A stretch of DNA of 64,000 bases from Paucibacter sp. Y2R2-4 (GTDB taxonomy: Bacteria; Pseudomonadota; Gammaproteobacteria; Burkholderiales; Burkholderiaceae_C). Location of the stretch: positions 434,001 through 498,000 of the forward strand of contig NZ_JAJIRO010000001.1 of the NCBI RefSeq assembly GCF_025717535.1, given 5' to 3'. Every line of letters begins with the position of its first letter. The first letter of the stretch is position 1. The position numbers were made by a program, and so were the translations under genes. This document shows, piece after piece, positions 21,075 to 29,933 of the stretch. The notes below the pieces were generated by a model. The model saw nothing but the letters and a program-made list of their open reading frames with translations, searched no databases and was not told the origin of the DNA.

Positions 21075-21148
21075 AGGCTTTGCGAACACCGCTTGAACCG
21101 TTCACTCATCCAAACAATCAATAAACCAAAGATCTCAGGGAGAAATTC

Positions 21149-22069
21149 ATGGAAATTGCCTTGGTGCTGCTTTTTGTTGCAGCCATCTTCATCATTCAAT
21201 CAATCAAGGTCGTGCCACAGCAAAACGCTTGGGTGGTCGAGCGCCTTGGCAAGTACCACGGCACCTTGACGCCGGGCTTGAACTTTCTGGTCCCTTTCAT
21301 CGACCGCCTGGCATACAAACACTCGCTGAAAGAAATCCCGCTCGATGTGCCCAGCCAGGTCTGCATCACCAAAGACAACACCCAGCTGACGGTGGACGGC
21401 ATCCTTTACTTTCAGGTGACCGATGCCATGCGCGCCAGCTATGGCTCCAGCAACTTCATCGTGGCCATCACGCAGTTGGCGCAAACCACGCTGCGCTCGG
21501 TCATCGGCCGCATGGAGCTGGACCGCACTTTTGAAGAGCGCGATGTCATCAACAGCTCAGTGGTGCAAGCCCTGGATGAAGCCGCCACCAACTGGGGCGT
21601 CAAGGTCTTGCGCTACGAAATCAAAGACCTGACGCCACCCGCGGTCATCTTGCACGCCATGCAAGCGCAAATCACAGCCGAGCGCGAAAAGCGCGCGCTG
21701 ATCGCCGCCTCTGAAGGCCGTCGTCAAGAGCAAATCAATATCGCGACCGGTGCCCGCGAAGCCGCCATTGCTCGCTCAGAAGGCGAAAAGCAGGCCGAAA
21801 TCAACAAGGCGCAAGGCGAAGCCGCCGCTATCACCGCCGTGGCCGACGCCACCTCAGACGCCATCCGCAAGATTGCCGGCGCCATTCAAGAACCGGGCGG
21901 CGATCAAGCGGTTCAGCTGAAAGTGGCCGAAAAAGCCGTGGATGCCTTTGCCCAACTCGCCAAGACCAACAACACCATGATCGTGCCGGCCAGCATGAGC
22001 GAAGTCTCGGGCCTGATCGGCACCGCCATGGCACTGATGAAGAACAAGGGCGCCGGACCAAACCCTTGA
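21149..22069 (+). CDS. SPFH/Band 7 family protein (paraslipin, QmcA-like)
   Basis: Stomatin-like membrane scaffold of 306 residues. An N-terminal membrane segment (about 2-18) is followed by the Band 7 domain with VPQQNAWVVERLGKYHGTLTPGLNF in part, IDRLAYKHSLKEIPLDVPSQVCITKDN in part and VIGRMELDRTFEERD. A long helical region rich in Ala, Glu and Arg comes next (about 170-250, AEREKRALIAASEGRRQE in part). It forms an operon with the NfeD gene 74 bp upstream; AGGGAG precedes the ATG. Such pairs regulate membrane proteases and microdomain organisation. Confidence 0.95.
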   Translation: MEIALVLLFVAAIFIIQSIKVVPQQNAWVVERLGKYHGTLTPGLNFLVPFIDRLAYKHSLKEIPLDVPSQVCITKDNTQLTVDGILYFQVTDAMRASYGSSNFIVAITQLAQTTLRSVIGRMELDRTFEERDVINSSVVQALDEAATNWGVKVLRYEIKDLTPPAVILHAMQAQITAEREKRALIAASEGRRQEQINIATGAREAAIARSEGEKQAEINKAQGEAAAITAVADATSDAIRKIAGAIQEPGGDQAVQLKVAEKAVDAFAQLAKTNNTMIVPASMSEVSGLIGTAMALMKNKGAGPNP

Positions 22070-22183
22070 TAGGCCCTTGATCGCTCTTTGATTCAAACGG
22101 CGCCGATGCCAATCAAAGCAGCTACGCCAAGAGTTAGATTCATTTTTTTGGGCTGAATCCGATTTTGGACTACGAAACTGCGC

Positions 22184-22189
22184 TATGAT
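22184..22189 (+). promoter_or_regulatory. -10 box of the tRNA-Ser gene
   Basis: TATGAT lies 10 nt before the first base of the tRNA, a fitting distance for transcription starting at or just upstream of the acceptor stem. The -35 region is poor (TTTTGG-like). Confidence 0.5.
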
Positions 22190-22199
22190 GGCGGGCTTC

Positions 22200-22289
<90 letters not shown>

Positions 22290-22298
22290 GTGGATTAG

Positions 22299-22348
22299 AA
22301 GCCCTGAAATTCGAGTCATGTGAATGGCTTTGCGTTTCAGGGCTTTTT
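22299..22348 (+). terminator. Terminator of the tRNA-Ser gene
   Basis: 11-bp stem AAGCCCTGAAA / TTTCAGGGCTT with a 25-nt loop, running into a stretch of Ts, ten nt after the tRNA 3' end. The large loop is unusual. Confidence 0.7.
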
Positions 22349-22416
22349 CCATTCCAGGCCGCGGAGCACTTCGCGCCATATCGCCAAGCCTGCCTCCAAA
22401 GCTCAGCCGCGCTCAT

Positions 22417-23121
22417 TCAAGCCCAAGCAACAAACAAGGCTCCAGCGCCGGCGGTGAAAGCCATGGCGAGCACGCCCCAGAACGCGACCCGCCAAACCCC
22501 CGCCCCTAGTGGTGCACCACCTAGCCGGGCCGCAATAGCCCCCAGGCCTGCAAGAAAGAACAAGGCAGACAGGGCCACTGCCCACAGTAGCGGGGCAGGC
22601 GCAAGACTGGGCATCAAGGCGAGGACAGCCAGCGGCAGCGCCGCTCCTACAGAAAAACTGGCCGCCGAGGTCAATGCGGCCTGCAGCGGGCGGGCGGCGC
22701 TGCTGTCCGTCAGGCCGAGTTCATCGCGAGCATGAGCGGCCAAGGCATCATGGGCCATCAACTGGAGAGCAACTTGTTGGGCCAATACAGGATCTAGACC
22801 ACGCTGGACGTAGAGACCTGCGAGTTCGCCCTGCTCACCCACAGGATCGCGTTTTAACTCGGCGGACTCGCGGGCCAGATCAGCGCGCTCGGTGTCTTGC
22901 TGCGAATGCACAGAGACATATTCGCCGGCGGCCATCGACATGGCACCCGCAATCAATCCCGAGACGCAAGTCAGCAAGATCAAACGATGTTCGGCGCCCG
23001 CCGCAGCCACACCAAGCACCAGACTGGCCGTCGACACAATGCCGTCGTTGGCGCCCAGCACGGCGGCGCGCAGCCAGCTGATGCGCTCATTGCGGTGAGT
23101 TTCAGCATGGGTTCGCATCAT
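22417..23121 (-). CDS. VIT1/CCC1-family transporter
   Basis: Membrane protein of 234 residues similar to vacuolar iron/manganese transporters. The family core is visible: LRAAVLGANDGIVSTASLVLGV (in part) near residue 20, GLIAGAMSMAAGEYVSVHSQQDTE (in part) near 60, and three C-terminal hydrophobic segments (about 150-230). The family exports or stores Fe(II)/Mn(II) in exchange for protons. Two adjacent ATGs (23121 and 23118) are possible starts. It sits 30 bp behind the ABC permease gene on the same strand, so it may be the last gene of that transcription unit. Confidence 0.9.
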   Translation of the reverse strand: MMRTHAETHRNERISWLRAAVLGANDGIVSTASLVLGVAAAGAEHRLILLTCVSGLIAGAMSMAAGEYVSVHSQQDTERADLARESAELKRDPVGEQGELAGLYVQRGLDPVLAQQVALQLMAHDALAAHARDELGLTDSSAARPLQAALTSAASFSVGAALPLAVLALMPSLAPAPLLWAVALSALFFLAGLGAIAARLGGAPLGAGVWRVAFWGVLAMAFTAGAGALFVAWA

Positions 23122-23151
23122 GGGAGGCCTTTGCAATGAAGATCCAGAGGG

Positions 23152-24363
23152 CTACTCATGCCGCAAGGCCTCGATGGGGTCCATGCGCGCCGCGCGCCGC
23201 GCCGGGAAGTAGCCAAAGACGACGCCAATGGCCGCAGAGAACAGCAGCGACAGCAGATTGATGCTCGGGTCGAAGCTGTAGGGCACACCCATCATGCGCG
23301 AGCCGAAATAGGAAGCCACGGTGGCGAAAAAGATGCCGACCACGCCGCCAAGCGCCGACAAGACCACGGCCTCGATCAGGAACTGCAGCAAGACCTCAGC
23401 TTCGAGCGCACCCACCGCCAAACGCAGGCCGATCTCTCGAGTTCGCTCGGTCACGCTGACCAACATGATGTTCATGATGCCAATGCCGCCGACCAACAAA
23501 CTGACGGCCGCCACCGCGCCGAGCAGGCTGGTGAGCACGCCCATGGTGCTGGACAGGGTTTCGGCCAGCTGCTGGGTATCGAAGACATTGAAGTTGTCAT
23601 CATCCCGCTCGGCCAGATGCCGGCGCTCGCGCAACAAGAGTCGCAAGCTGGCCTTCAAGGGCGCACTGTCGGCGCCATCGGCCATCGCGACCATCAAGAA
23701 ATTCACCTTGCGGCTGCCAGTCACGCGGCGCTGTAGCGTATGCAGCGGCAGCAAGACGGTGTCGTCCTGATCGCCCATACCGCCCTGCCCTTTGGCCGCC
23801 AAGATGCCGATCACGTCGCAAGAAAACTGGCGAATGCGCAAGGCCTGCCCCAAGCCGCTCACCCCGACCTCGCCGCCATACAACTCGCGTCGCACCGTTT
23901 CACCGATCACGCACACTGCCGCGCCTGAGCTTTGCTCCTGGCTTGTAAAAATGCGGCCACTGGCCAGCGCGCCATTGGTGACGCCGAACCAGTCATTGCT
24001 GCTGCCGGTGACGCTGGTGGCCCAGTTGCGCCCATTGGCCACCACGGTGGCATTGGTTCGGCTTTGTGGTGCCACCGCGTCCACCCCGCCAATTTGAGCC
24101 GCCACGGCCTGCGCATCGGCCTCGGTGAACTGCGGCACACCGCCACCGCCGCCGCCTCCAATGCGTTGGCCCGGGCTGACCATCAGCAAATTGGTGCCCA
24201 AGCTGGTGAGCTTTTCCTCGATCGCCTGCGTTGCGCCATGGCCCAAAGTCACCATGGTGATGACCGCACTCACCCCGATGACGATGCCCAAAATGGTGAG
24301 AAAGGAACGCAGCACATTGCGGCGCACCGAGCGCAAGGCCAGCATGAAGACGCTGTAAAGCAT
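23152..24363 (-). CDS. MacB-like ABC transporter permease (FtsX family)
   Basis: 403-residue inner-membrane subunit of a tripartite efflux or mechanotransduction system. Architecture: one TM segment at about 18-42 (LTILGIVIGVSAVITMV), a large periplasmic MacB_PCD domain (about 45-270) with a Gly-rich stretch near 70, then three TM segments (about 280-395). It carries GGIGIMNIMLVSVTERTREIGLRLAVGA (in part) and ends with PARRAARMDPIEALRHE. Unlike MacB of E. coli the ATPase is a separate protein, encoded just upstream at 24403-25143. Confidence 0.95.
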   Translation of the reverse strand: MLYSVFMLALRSVRRNVLRSFLTILGIVIGVSAVITMVTLGHGATQAIEEKLTSLGTNLLMVSPGQRIGGGGGGGVPQFTEADAQAVAAQIGGVDAVAPQSRTNATVVANGRNWATSVTGSSNDWFGVTNGALASGRIFTSQEQSSGAAVCVIGETVRRELYGGEVGVSGLGQALRIRQFSCDVIGILAAKGQGGMGDQDDTVLLPLHTLQRRVTGSRKVNFLMVAMADGADSAPLKASLRLLLRERRHLAERDDDNFNVFDTQQLAETLSSTMGVLTSLLGAVAAVSLLVGGIGIMNIMLVSVTERTREIGLRLAVGALEAEVLLQFLIEAVVLSALGGVVGIFFATVASYFGSRMMGVPYSFDPSINLLSLLFSAAIGVVFGYFPARRAARMDPIEALRHE

Positions 24364-24402
24364 CTCAAGCGCCGCTGAGCGGATCCATAGGCAGCGCGCT
24401 CA

Positions 24403-25143
24403 TCAAACGGTCTCGGCCACACTGGTGGGCGGCGCCGTCAGTGTGGGGTTCGGGTTAGGCAGGTCTTTGGCAATGCGCCCGTCGACAAAGTGCACCATGC
24501 GGCGCGCATAAGCAGCCATATCGGGCTCATGCGTCACCATCAAGACGGTGATGCCGTGGTCGCGGTTCAACGCCATCATCAAGCCCATGATTTCGTGGCT
24601 GCGCTGGGTGTCCAAATTGCCGGTCGGCTCGTCGGCCAAAACCACGGCGGGCTGGGTGACGATGGCTCGCGCAATCGCCACACGCTGCTGCTGACCGCCC
24701 GACAACTCGGCCGGCGTGTGCTGCTCCCAGCCCGCCAAACCCACATCCTGCAAGGCCTGATGGGCGGCCGCGCGTCTGGCCTTGGCGTCATCGCCTCGGT
24801 ACAGCAGCGGCAGCTCCACATTTTCCTGCGCCGAGGTTCTGGCCAGTAAGTTGAAGCCCTGGAACACAAAGCCCAAGTAGCGCCGGCGCAAGCGCGCACG
24901 CTGGTCTCGCGACAAGGCCTCCACATGGGCGCCTTTGAACAGGTATTGACCACTGCTGGGTGTATCCAAACAACCCAGGATGTTCATGGCGGTGGACTTG
25001 CCCGAACCACTCGGGCCCATGATGGCCACAAACTCGCCGGCCGCAATTTCCAGGCTGATGCCCTTCAGCGCCAACAACTCGGCAGCACCACTGCCATAGC
25101 GCTGGCTGACCTCCAAGAGCTGGATCAAGGGCGTGTCGGCCAT
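24403..25143 (-). CDS. ABC transporter ATP-binding protein (MacB/LolD type)
   Basis: 246-residue ATPase. Walker A GPSGSGKST (about 43-51), signature LSGGQQQRVAIARAI (about 143-157), Walker B VVLADEPTGNLD, and the His switch in VTHEPDMA are all present, so it should be active. ATG 25143 overlaps the stop of the adaptor gene by one base (TGATG); a GTG three bases earlier is also possible. It partners the permease downstream and the adaptor upstream. Confidence 0.96.
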   Translation of the reverse strand: MADTPLIQLLEVSQRYGSGAAELLALKGISLEIAAGEFVAIMGPSGSGKSTAMNILGCLDTPSSGQYLFKGAHVEALSRDQRARLRRRYLGFVFQGFNLLARTSAQENVELPLLYRGDDAKARRAAAHQALQDVGLAGWEQHTPAELSGGQQQRVAIARAIVTQPAVVLADEPTGNLDTQRSHEIMGLMMALNRDHGITVLMVTHEPDMAAYARRMVHFVDGRIAKDLPNPNPTLTAPPTSVAETV

Positions 25144-26624
25144 CACTTCACCACTGCTTGCTGCGCGGTGATGACCTGCATGCCGGCCTTCAAGTCGCCG
25201 CTAAGGATCTCGGTCATATGCCCATCGCTGATGCCGGGCATCACCGCCACGGCTACAGGCGTTCCCGAAAACTTTTTGCCTAGCAAACCGGGAGATACAG
25301 AGGCTGAGGCAGAGGCAGAGGCAGAGGCAGAGGCAGAGGCAGAGGCAGCATCCTGCCCTTTGCCCTCATCCACGGCAGGCAGCACCCAGACCTGGCGAGC
25401 ACTGGCAGTGCTGGCATTGTCGGCTGCGCCCTTGCGGCGACTTTCGGTCTTGGGCGGCCCGAAAGCGATGCCAGATGCCAGACCCTTTTTCGCATTGGCC
25501 GCCGCCGTGCTGGGCACAAAGCGCAGGGCCGCATTCGGCACCAGCAACACATCTTTGCGCTGGCTGGCCACGATGGTGGCGGTGGCCGTCATGCCCGGGC
25601 GAAGGCTCAAGTCACGGTTGTCCACCTCCAGATGGGTCAGATAGGTCACAACGTTATCGGTGATGGTCGAGCCAAAGCCAACACGGGTGATGCGCGCCGG
25701 GAATGGACGGCTGGGAAAAGCACTGACCGTGAAGCTGGCCGTTTGCCCGAGCTTGACCAAGCCGACATCGGCCTCGTCCACATAGACCCACAAGCGCAAG
25801 CGCGCCAAGTTCTCGGCCATGACGAACAAGGTCACCGCTTGCAAAGAGGCCACCACCGCATTACCCGGCTCCACATTGCGGCTGAGCACCACGCCATCGG
25901 CCGGCGCGCGGATCGAAGCCTTGGCCAGATTGATTTGGTCGAGGGACAGGGCCGCTTGCGCATCGCTGATGCCGGCATTGGCGCTGCCTCGCTCGGCCAG
26001 GGCTCGGGCCAGCGTGGCTCGGCTGCTGTCCAGCTCGGCCTTGGACGGCACTTTGTCGCCGGACAAACGAGCCACCGCTTCCAAGCGGCCCAGCACGGCT
26101 CGCGCCTCCACAATGCTGGCATCGCTTTGCTCCAGCTTGGCGCGCGCCCCAGCCAAGGCCGCTTGCGAACGCAAGATCTGGTCATGCAGCTTGGCCGTGT
26201 CCAGCACCACCAGCACCTGGCCTTTTTTGATGCTGTCGTTGACGTCGACATTGACCTTCAGCACCGTTCCGGAGAGCTCGCTGCCGATATTGATTGAGCG
26301 AGTCGGCTGCACTGTGCCATTGGCGGTGACGGTGAGCGTGAGGTCGCCCCGCGCCACCGTGGCCGTGGTGTAAGTCGGCAGCGCCTGCGCCGCACGATTC
26401 CAAAACCAAGCCGTGAGCCCAGCCGCGAGCAGCAGAACGGCGGCAGCGGCTGCCCAAACCATGCGGCGCCGGTACCAAGGCGCGGGGCTGACGTCGCCCA
26501 GCAATTGACTGAGGTCGGACTCAGGCGCAACTGTTGCAGGCTTTGGAGCAGGCCTTATTGCTGGCTTGGACACGGGTGTCGGCATAGACCTAGGCTCGGG
26601 TGCTGGCGTACTGGCGGCATTCAT
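25143..26624 (-). CDS. Periplasmic adaptor (MacA/HlyD-like membrane fusion protein)
   Basis: 493 residues linking the ABC pump to the outer-membrane channel. A cytoplasmic Pro-rich N-terminus (about 1-50, PAIRPAPKPATVAPE) precedes one TM segment (about 53-72). Next come the lipoyl-like half (ANGTVQPTRSINIGSELSGTV in part), a helical hairpin (about 135-215) and a beta-barrel (IRAPADGVVLSRNVEPGNAV in part). The C-terminal third is interrupted by a low-complexity Ser-Ala run encoded by the GAGGCA repeat at 25300-25347. It shares a TGATG overlap with the gene on each side. Confidence 0.95.
   Translation of the reverse strand: MNAASTPAPEPRSMPTPVSKPAIRPAPKPATVAPESDLSQLLGDVSPAPWYRRRMVWAAAAAVLLLAAGLTAWFWNRAAQALPTYTTATVARGDLTLTVTANGTVQPTRSINIGSELSGTVLKVNVDVNDSIKKGQVLVVLDTAKLHDQILRSQAALAGARAKLEQSDASIVEARAVLGRLEAVARLSGDKVPSKAELDSSRATLARALAERGSANAGISDAQAALSLDQINLAKASIRAPADGVVLSRNVEPGNAVVASLQAVTLFVMAENLARLRLWVYVDEADVGLVKLGQTASFTVSAFPSRPFPARITRVGFGSTITDNVVTYLTHLEVDNRDLSLRPGMTATATIVASQRKDVLLVPNAALRFVPSTAAANAKKGLASGIAFGPPKTESRRKGAADNASTASARQVWVLPAVDEGKGQDAASASASASASASASASVSPGLLGKKFSGTPVAVAVMPGISDGHMTEILSGDLKAGMQVITAQQAVVK
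25300..25347 (-). repeat. In-frame hexanucleotide microsatellite in the adaptor gene
   Basis: Eight tandem hexamers on the plus strand, one GAGGCT followed by seven exact GAGGCA. They encode a Ser-Ala alternating run in the adaptor's membrane-proximal region. Copy number changes would keep the frame. Confidence 0.95.
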
Positions 26625-28186
26625 CAGTTCCGCGCCTCCAGCTCAGCCGACCAGCCACCGCCCAAGGCTTTGAACAAACGCACTTGATCGCTGCTCACCG
26701 CGGCATAAGCGCTGGCCACGCCGTCTTCGGTGGCGTATTGATTGCGCTGGGTTTCCAGCACCGTTTGAAAGTCCACCAAGCCGCTGCGGTAGCGCTGACG
26801 GGCAAGCTCAGCGGCGTTCCAGGCCGAATCGGCTGCAAGCCGCAAGCTGCTCAAGCGCTGACCATCACCGCGCAAGGCCAGCAAGGCATCCTCCACTTGT
26901 TGCAGGGCTGCGAGCACGGTGGCGCGATAGGCCTGTTGCGCTTGGGCCAGGGCCGCCTGCTGCGCTGTTTGTTGGGCACGCAAGGCGCCGCCATCAAAGA
27001 CCGGCAAGCTCACGCTGCCGAGAAGACTGCTGAAGGCGGCGCTGCCCTGCCCCAAGCCGCTTAAGCTCAGGGCCGTCAAACCCAAGGAACCCCCGATCAC
27101 AAAGCTGGGCAAACGCAGCGCCTGCGCTTGCTCAAGCCTTGAGACCGCGGCCAGCACCCGATACTCGGCGGCTCTCACGTCGGCACGCTGACGCAAGGTT
27201 TGCGCCGGAATGCTCAATGCCAAGGCTGCGGAGGCTTGAGGCACAGCGCCGCGGGCGAGCGGCCGAGTCCTGGCATCGCGCTCCTTGATAAAAGTCGATC
27301 CCCCCGGCTCAAGCCAAGCGGCCAACGCTTGCGGCGGCCGCCCACTCAAGACCGACAATGCATGCTGGGTTTGGCCGATGCTGACCATGAGCACGGGCAG
27401 CTGAGCGCGGCTTTGCGCCACGGCAGCCCGCGCCTGCTCGGTCTCCAAGGCGGTCACCAAACCGGCTTGCTGGCGCCAGTCGGTGATCTGCAGCGTTTCT
27501 TCTTGATTGGCCAGATTGGCGCTGGCGATCAAGTGGCGAGCCTGCAGGCTGCGCAAAAGGATGTAGTTCAAAGCCAGTTCGGCACTGATCTGCACTTGCA
27601 CATCGCCCAAGCTGGCCGCACTGGCCTCGGCATTGGCCGCCCCTGCGGCCAGGGCCGCTCGCTGCGCGCCAAAAAGATCAAGCGCCCATTTGGCCTCGGC
27701 GGCGACGCGAAAGCTGTGGCCCACACTGTGACCGCCCGCCGTGCCCTGCTGCGCCGATGCGCCGACATCCAAGGCAGGCATCAGGGAGGCTGCGGCCACA
27801 TCACGCAAGGCCTGCGCCTGATGAAAGACGGCCAGTGCAGCTTGGACGCTGGTGTTGGCCCGCAAAGCTGCTTCAAGCAATTGGCTGAGTTGCGGGTCAT
27901 CAAAGCGCCCCCACCATGCCGTTAGGGCACTGGGCTCAGTAGCAACAGGCCCAGCAACGGCAGCGAAAGAATCGCTGGCTGCGCCAGTGCCAAGTTCAGC
28001 TGATATCGACCATGTCGCCGAAATCTCCAAAGCCACAGGCTCAGGGTCCCGCGAAGGCATCGATGTGCAGGCCAGCGCTTGGGCCGCCAGCACTACCGTG
28101 CAAGCCCGCTGCCACCCGGCCCGGCGCAGAAAAACACTGGGGCCATGGCGCGAGACCGGATGCAGACCGGGGCGGCGACGACTCAT
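26624..28186 (-). CDS. Outer-membrane efflux channel (TolC/NodT family)
   Basis: 520-residue outer-membrane factor. An N-terminal hydrophobic stretch TVVLAAQALAC ends at a Cys in an imperfect lipobox, as in NodT-type lipoproteins. Two OEP repeats follow, with Ala/Gln-rich helices (FHQAQALRDVAAASLMPALD and AQQAYRATVLAALQQVEDALL, in part) and the typical ARQRYRSGLVDFQTVL near the C-terminus. ATG 28186 (MSRRRPGLHP) is preferred; the frame opens 13 codons earlier. With the adaptor, ATPase and permease it completes a four-gene tripartite pump, cargo unknown. Confidence 0.93.
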   Translation of the reverse strand: MSRRRPGLHPVSRHGPSVFLRRAGWQRACTVVLAAQALACTSMPSRDPEPVALEISATWSISAELGTGAASDSFAAVAGPVATEPSALTAWWGRFDDPQLSQLLEAALRANTSVQAALAVFHQAQALRDVAAASLMPALDVGASAQQGTAGGHSVGHSFRVAAEAKWALDLFGAQRAALAAGAANAEASAASLGDVQVQISAELALNYILLRSLQARHLIASANLANQEETLQITDWRQQAGLVTALETEQARAAVAQSRAQLPVLMVSIGQTQHALSVLSGRPPQALAAWLEPGGSTFIKERDARTRPLARGAVPQASAALALSIPAQTLRQRADVRAAEYRVLAAVSRLEQAQALRLPSFVIGGSLGLTALSLSGLGQGSAAFSSLLGSVSLPVFDGGALRAQQTAQQAALAQAQQAYRATVLAALQQVEDALLALRGDGQRLSSLRLAADSAWNAAELARQRYRSGLVDFQTVLETQRNQYATEDGVASAYAAVSSDQVRLFKALGGGWSAELEARN

Positions 28187-28225
28187 GTTTGGCCACCAAA
28201 CCCCGGCTGCGCCCTTGCGACCCAC

Positions 28226-29026
28226 TCAGGCACTGAGCGCCTCCTTGGTCAAGCTCCAGGCCTGCGACAGCTTGGCACCTCGGGCGTGGTAGGCCTGCCG
28301 GACCCGCTTCATCCGATCTTCGATTCGAGACTTCACATCGCCCTGCGCCTGGCTCAGCTGCAGTTTGAGAGATTCAGCCTTGGTATCAGCCTCGAGCTTC
28401 AAGGCATCGACCTGCTTTTGGGCGCGCTGCACTGCGGCGTCCAGGCTGAGTTTTGCAGTGGCGAGCTTGGTCTGCAAACGCGCCTTGCCTGCGCCGCTGG
28501 CATGCATGGCCTCGGCCTCCATGGCTTTGATCTCAGCCCTGAAGGCTGCAATATCGTGGTTGAACTGAGCTTCGGCCAACTCGCTGCGTGCACGCCGGAA
28601 GACTTGAGCGCCCAGGGCTTCCAGGGCCTTGTCCACCGGCACCACCCACTCTTCTTCGACTTCCGCCAACAAGGCCACCTTGCCAGGACGCAGGTGCTTC
28701 TCGGCCTCCTCCACGAAGTCCAGGCCAACACCTGCCGCCCAATAGTCACGCACCGCGCCGGCCACGGTGCCGGTGACAGCGCCGATGGCCAAGCCAACGG
28801 GTCCACCGAGGAGGCCGATCAAGCTGCCGACCGCCAAGCCGGTGACCGCCCCCACCGAATTTTTGTCCAAGGTCTTTTTGACACTGATCTGCCCCTTGGT
28901 GTCTTTGATCAGCACCCCAGTGGCATAGAGGCTGATGTCCCCTCTCGCATGCAAGCCTCGCAGTGCTTGCAGGCCTTGCTCTGCGGCAGTTTCACTGTCA
29001 AACACGGCGACCAAAAGCTTGTTCAT
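28226..29026 (-). CDS. DUF1269-like protein with glycine-zipper segment
   Basis: 266 residues. The N-terminal 65 residues (MNKLLVAVFDSETAAEQGLQAL) resemble the DUF1269/general-stress fold, as does the phrase LYATGVLIKDTKGQISVKKT. A Gly-rich hydrophobic zipper follows (about 72-105, GSLIGLLGGPVGLAIGAVTG), then a long charged helical region (about 130-255) with heptad-like spacing, probably coiled coil. Function unknown; the family sits with stress genes. It ends 39 bp before the channel gene on the same strand. ATG 29026 is preferred over a codon four earlier. Confidence 0.85.
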   Translation of the reverse strand: MNKLLVAVFDSETAAEQGLQALRGLHARGDISLYATGVLIKDTKGQISVKKTLDKNSVGAVTGLAVGSLIGLLGGPVGLAIGAVTGTVAGAVRDYWAAGVGLDFVEEAEKHLRPGKVALLAEVEEEWVVPVDKALEALGAQVFRRARSELAEAQFNHDIAAFRAEIKAMEAEAMHASGAGKARLQTKLATAKLSLDAAVQRAQKQVDALKLEADTKAESLKLQLSQAQGDVKSRIEDRMKRVRQAYHARGAKLSQAWSLTKEALSA

Positions 29027-29115
29027 AGCGAGTCCCATTCCATCGAATGATTGCTTGTATTGCAGAGTCGCAGGCGCCCGAGTGGCGCGCTGCGATGAGG
29101 AGTTAGGCGCTCAGG

Positions 29116-29129
29116 GCGGCTTTCGCCGC
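29116..29129 (-). other. GNRA-capped hairpin directly after the PRC-barrel gene
   Basis: On the minus strand GCGGC-GAAA-GCCGC begins immediately after the TGA at 29130-29132. A GAAA tetraloop on a GC stem is very stable. There is no T-tract, so it is more likely a 3'-end stabiliser than a terminator. Confidence 0.4.
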
Positions 29130-29840
29130 TCAGCCCATGGCCTTGTCGATCGACTTGCGAAGCCTGGCCGTGGCGGCACTCACCTCGACCTCAAACTCAC
29201 GCCAACGCACGGCATTGGCCTGTTTCATCTCGGTGAGCTTGGACTCGGTGGTCTTCAACTCGACTTGCACCGCGACGATGTCCTGGTCGATCTTGATCTT
29301 GGCTTCGGCTGTGGCCGCGCCGGCCTTTTTCTCCAGGCTGCTGACCGTGGCCTTGCCTTTGGCAATGTCTTGGTCGGCGGCAGCAACAAAAGCATCGCGC
29401 TTGCTGTTGTCCGTGGCGTAGTTGAACTCGGGCAGGCTCTTGATCAAGTCTTTGCTCCCGCCCGCCATCACCAACTTGCCCGACTTGTCTTGAATCCGCG
29501 AGACCGGAATCGCCACATCATGCCGACCGATGCCCACAAAGCCGCCGGCGCCCACGATGATGTAAGAGACGTTTTTGTCCGGCGCGATGATCAGGTCTTG
29601 CACCTTGCCGACCTTCTCGCCGGCTTCGTTGAAGATGGTCTTGCCCATCAGCGTTTTCTTGACACTCCAGCCCATGGCCAGTTGAGTGGACTCGGTGATA
29701 TGAGCATCGACCGTGGTGCTGCCGCCAGCGATTTGGGCGAGCGCCGGTGCCAGGCCGCTCAAGCTGGTGCTCAGAATCGCAGCCATCGCGGCGAGCAAGG
29801 CCAAGCGCTTGAATTTTGGCGAGGTGGGAGGCAGTTTCAT
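29130..29840 (-). CDS. Secreted PRC-barrel domain protein
   Basis: 236 residues. A signal peptide is clear (KRLALLAAMAAILSTSLSGLAPALAQ, in part; cleavage near residue 36). A PRC-barrel domain covers about 60-130 (MGKTIFNEAGEKVGKVQDLI in part, then DKNVSYIIVGAGGFVGIG). The C-terminal ~90 residues are a charged helical region. PRC-barrel proteins of this kind are common in stress and envelope loci but have no single known function. It follows the nitroreductase gene by about 93 bp and precedes the DUF1269-like gene. Confidence 0.88.
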   Translation of the reverse strand: MKLPPTSPKFKRLALLAAMAAILSTSLSGLAPALAQIAGGSTTVDAHITESTQLAMGWSVKKTLMGKTIFNEAGEKVGKVQDLIIAPDKNVSYIIVGAGGFVGIGRHDVAIPVSRIQDKSGKLVMAGGSKDLIKSLPEFNYATDNSKRDAFVAAADQDIAKGKATVSSLEKKAGAATAEAKIKIDQDIVAVQVELKTTESKLTEMKQANAVRWREFEVEVSAATARLRKSIDKAMG

Positions 29841-29933
29841 TGGGTTTTCCTTGTTGCGAGGTGCTGGCGAAACAATCGCTGGCGATGCCTGCTGAGCTCC
29901 CTTGTAAGGCCGAGCAAACGCTGCGTCTGTTCG

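Noticed and set aside
24140-24170. Gly run in the MacB-like permease as a phase-variable tract
   Set aside because: The glycines use mixed codons, so there is no homopolymer or perfect repeat to slip.
25300-25347. GAGGCA array as CRISPR or regulatory repeat
   Set aside because: Units are 6 bp with no spacers and are in frame inside a coding region.
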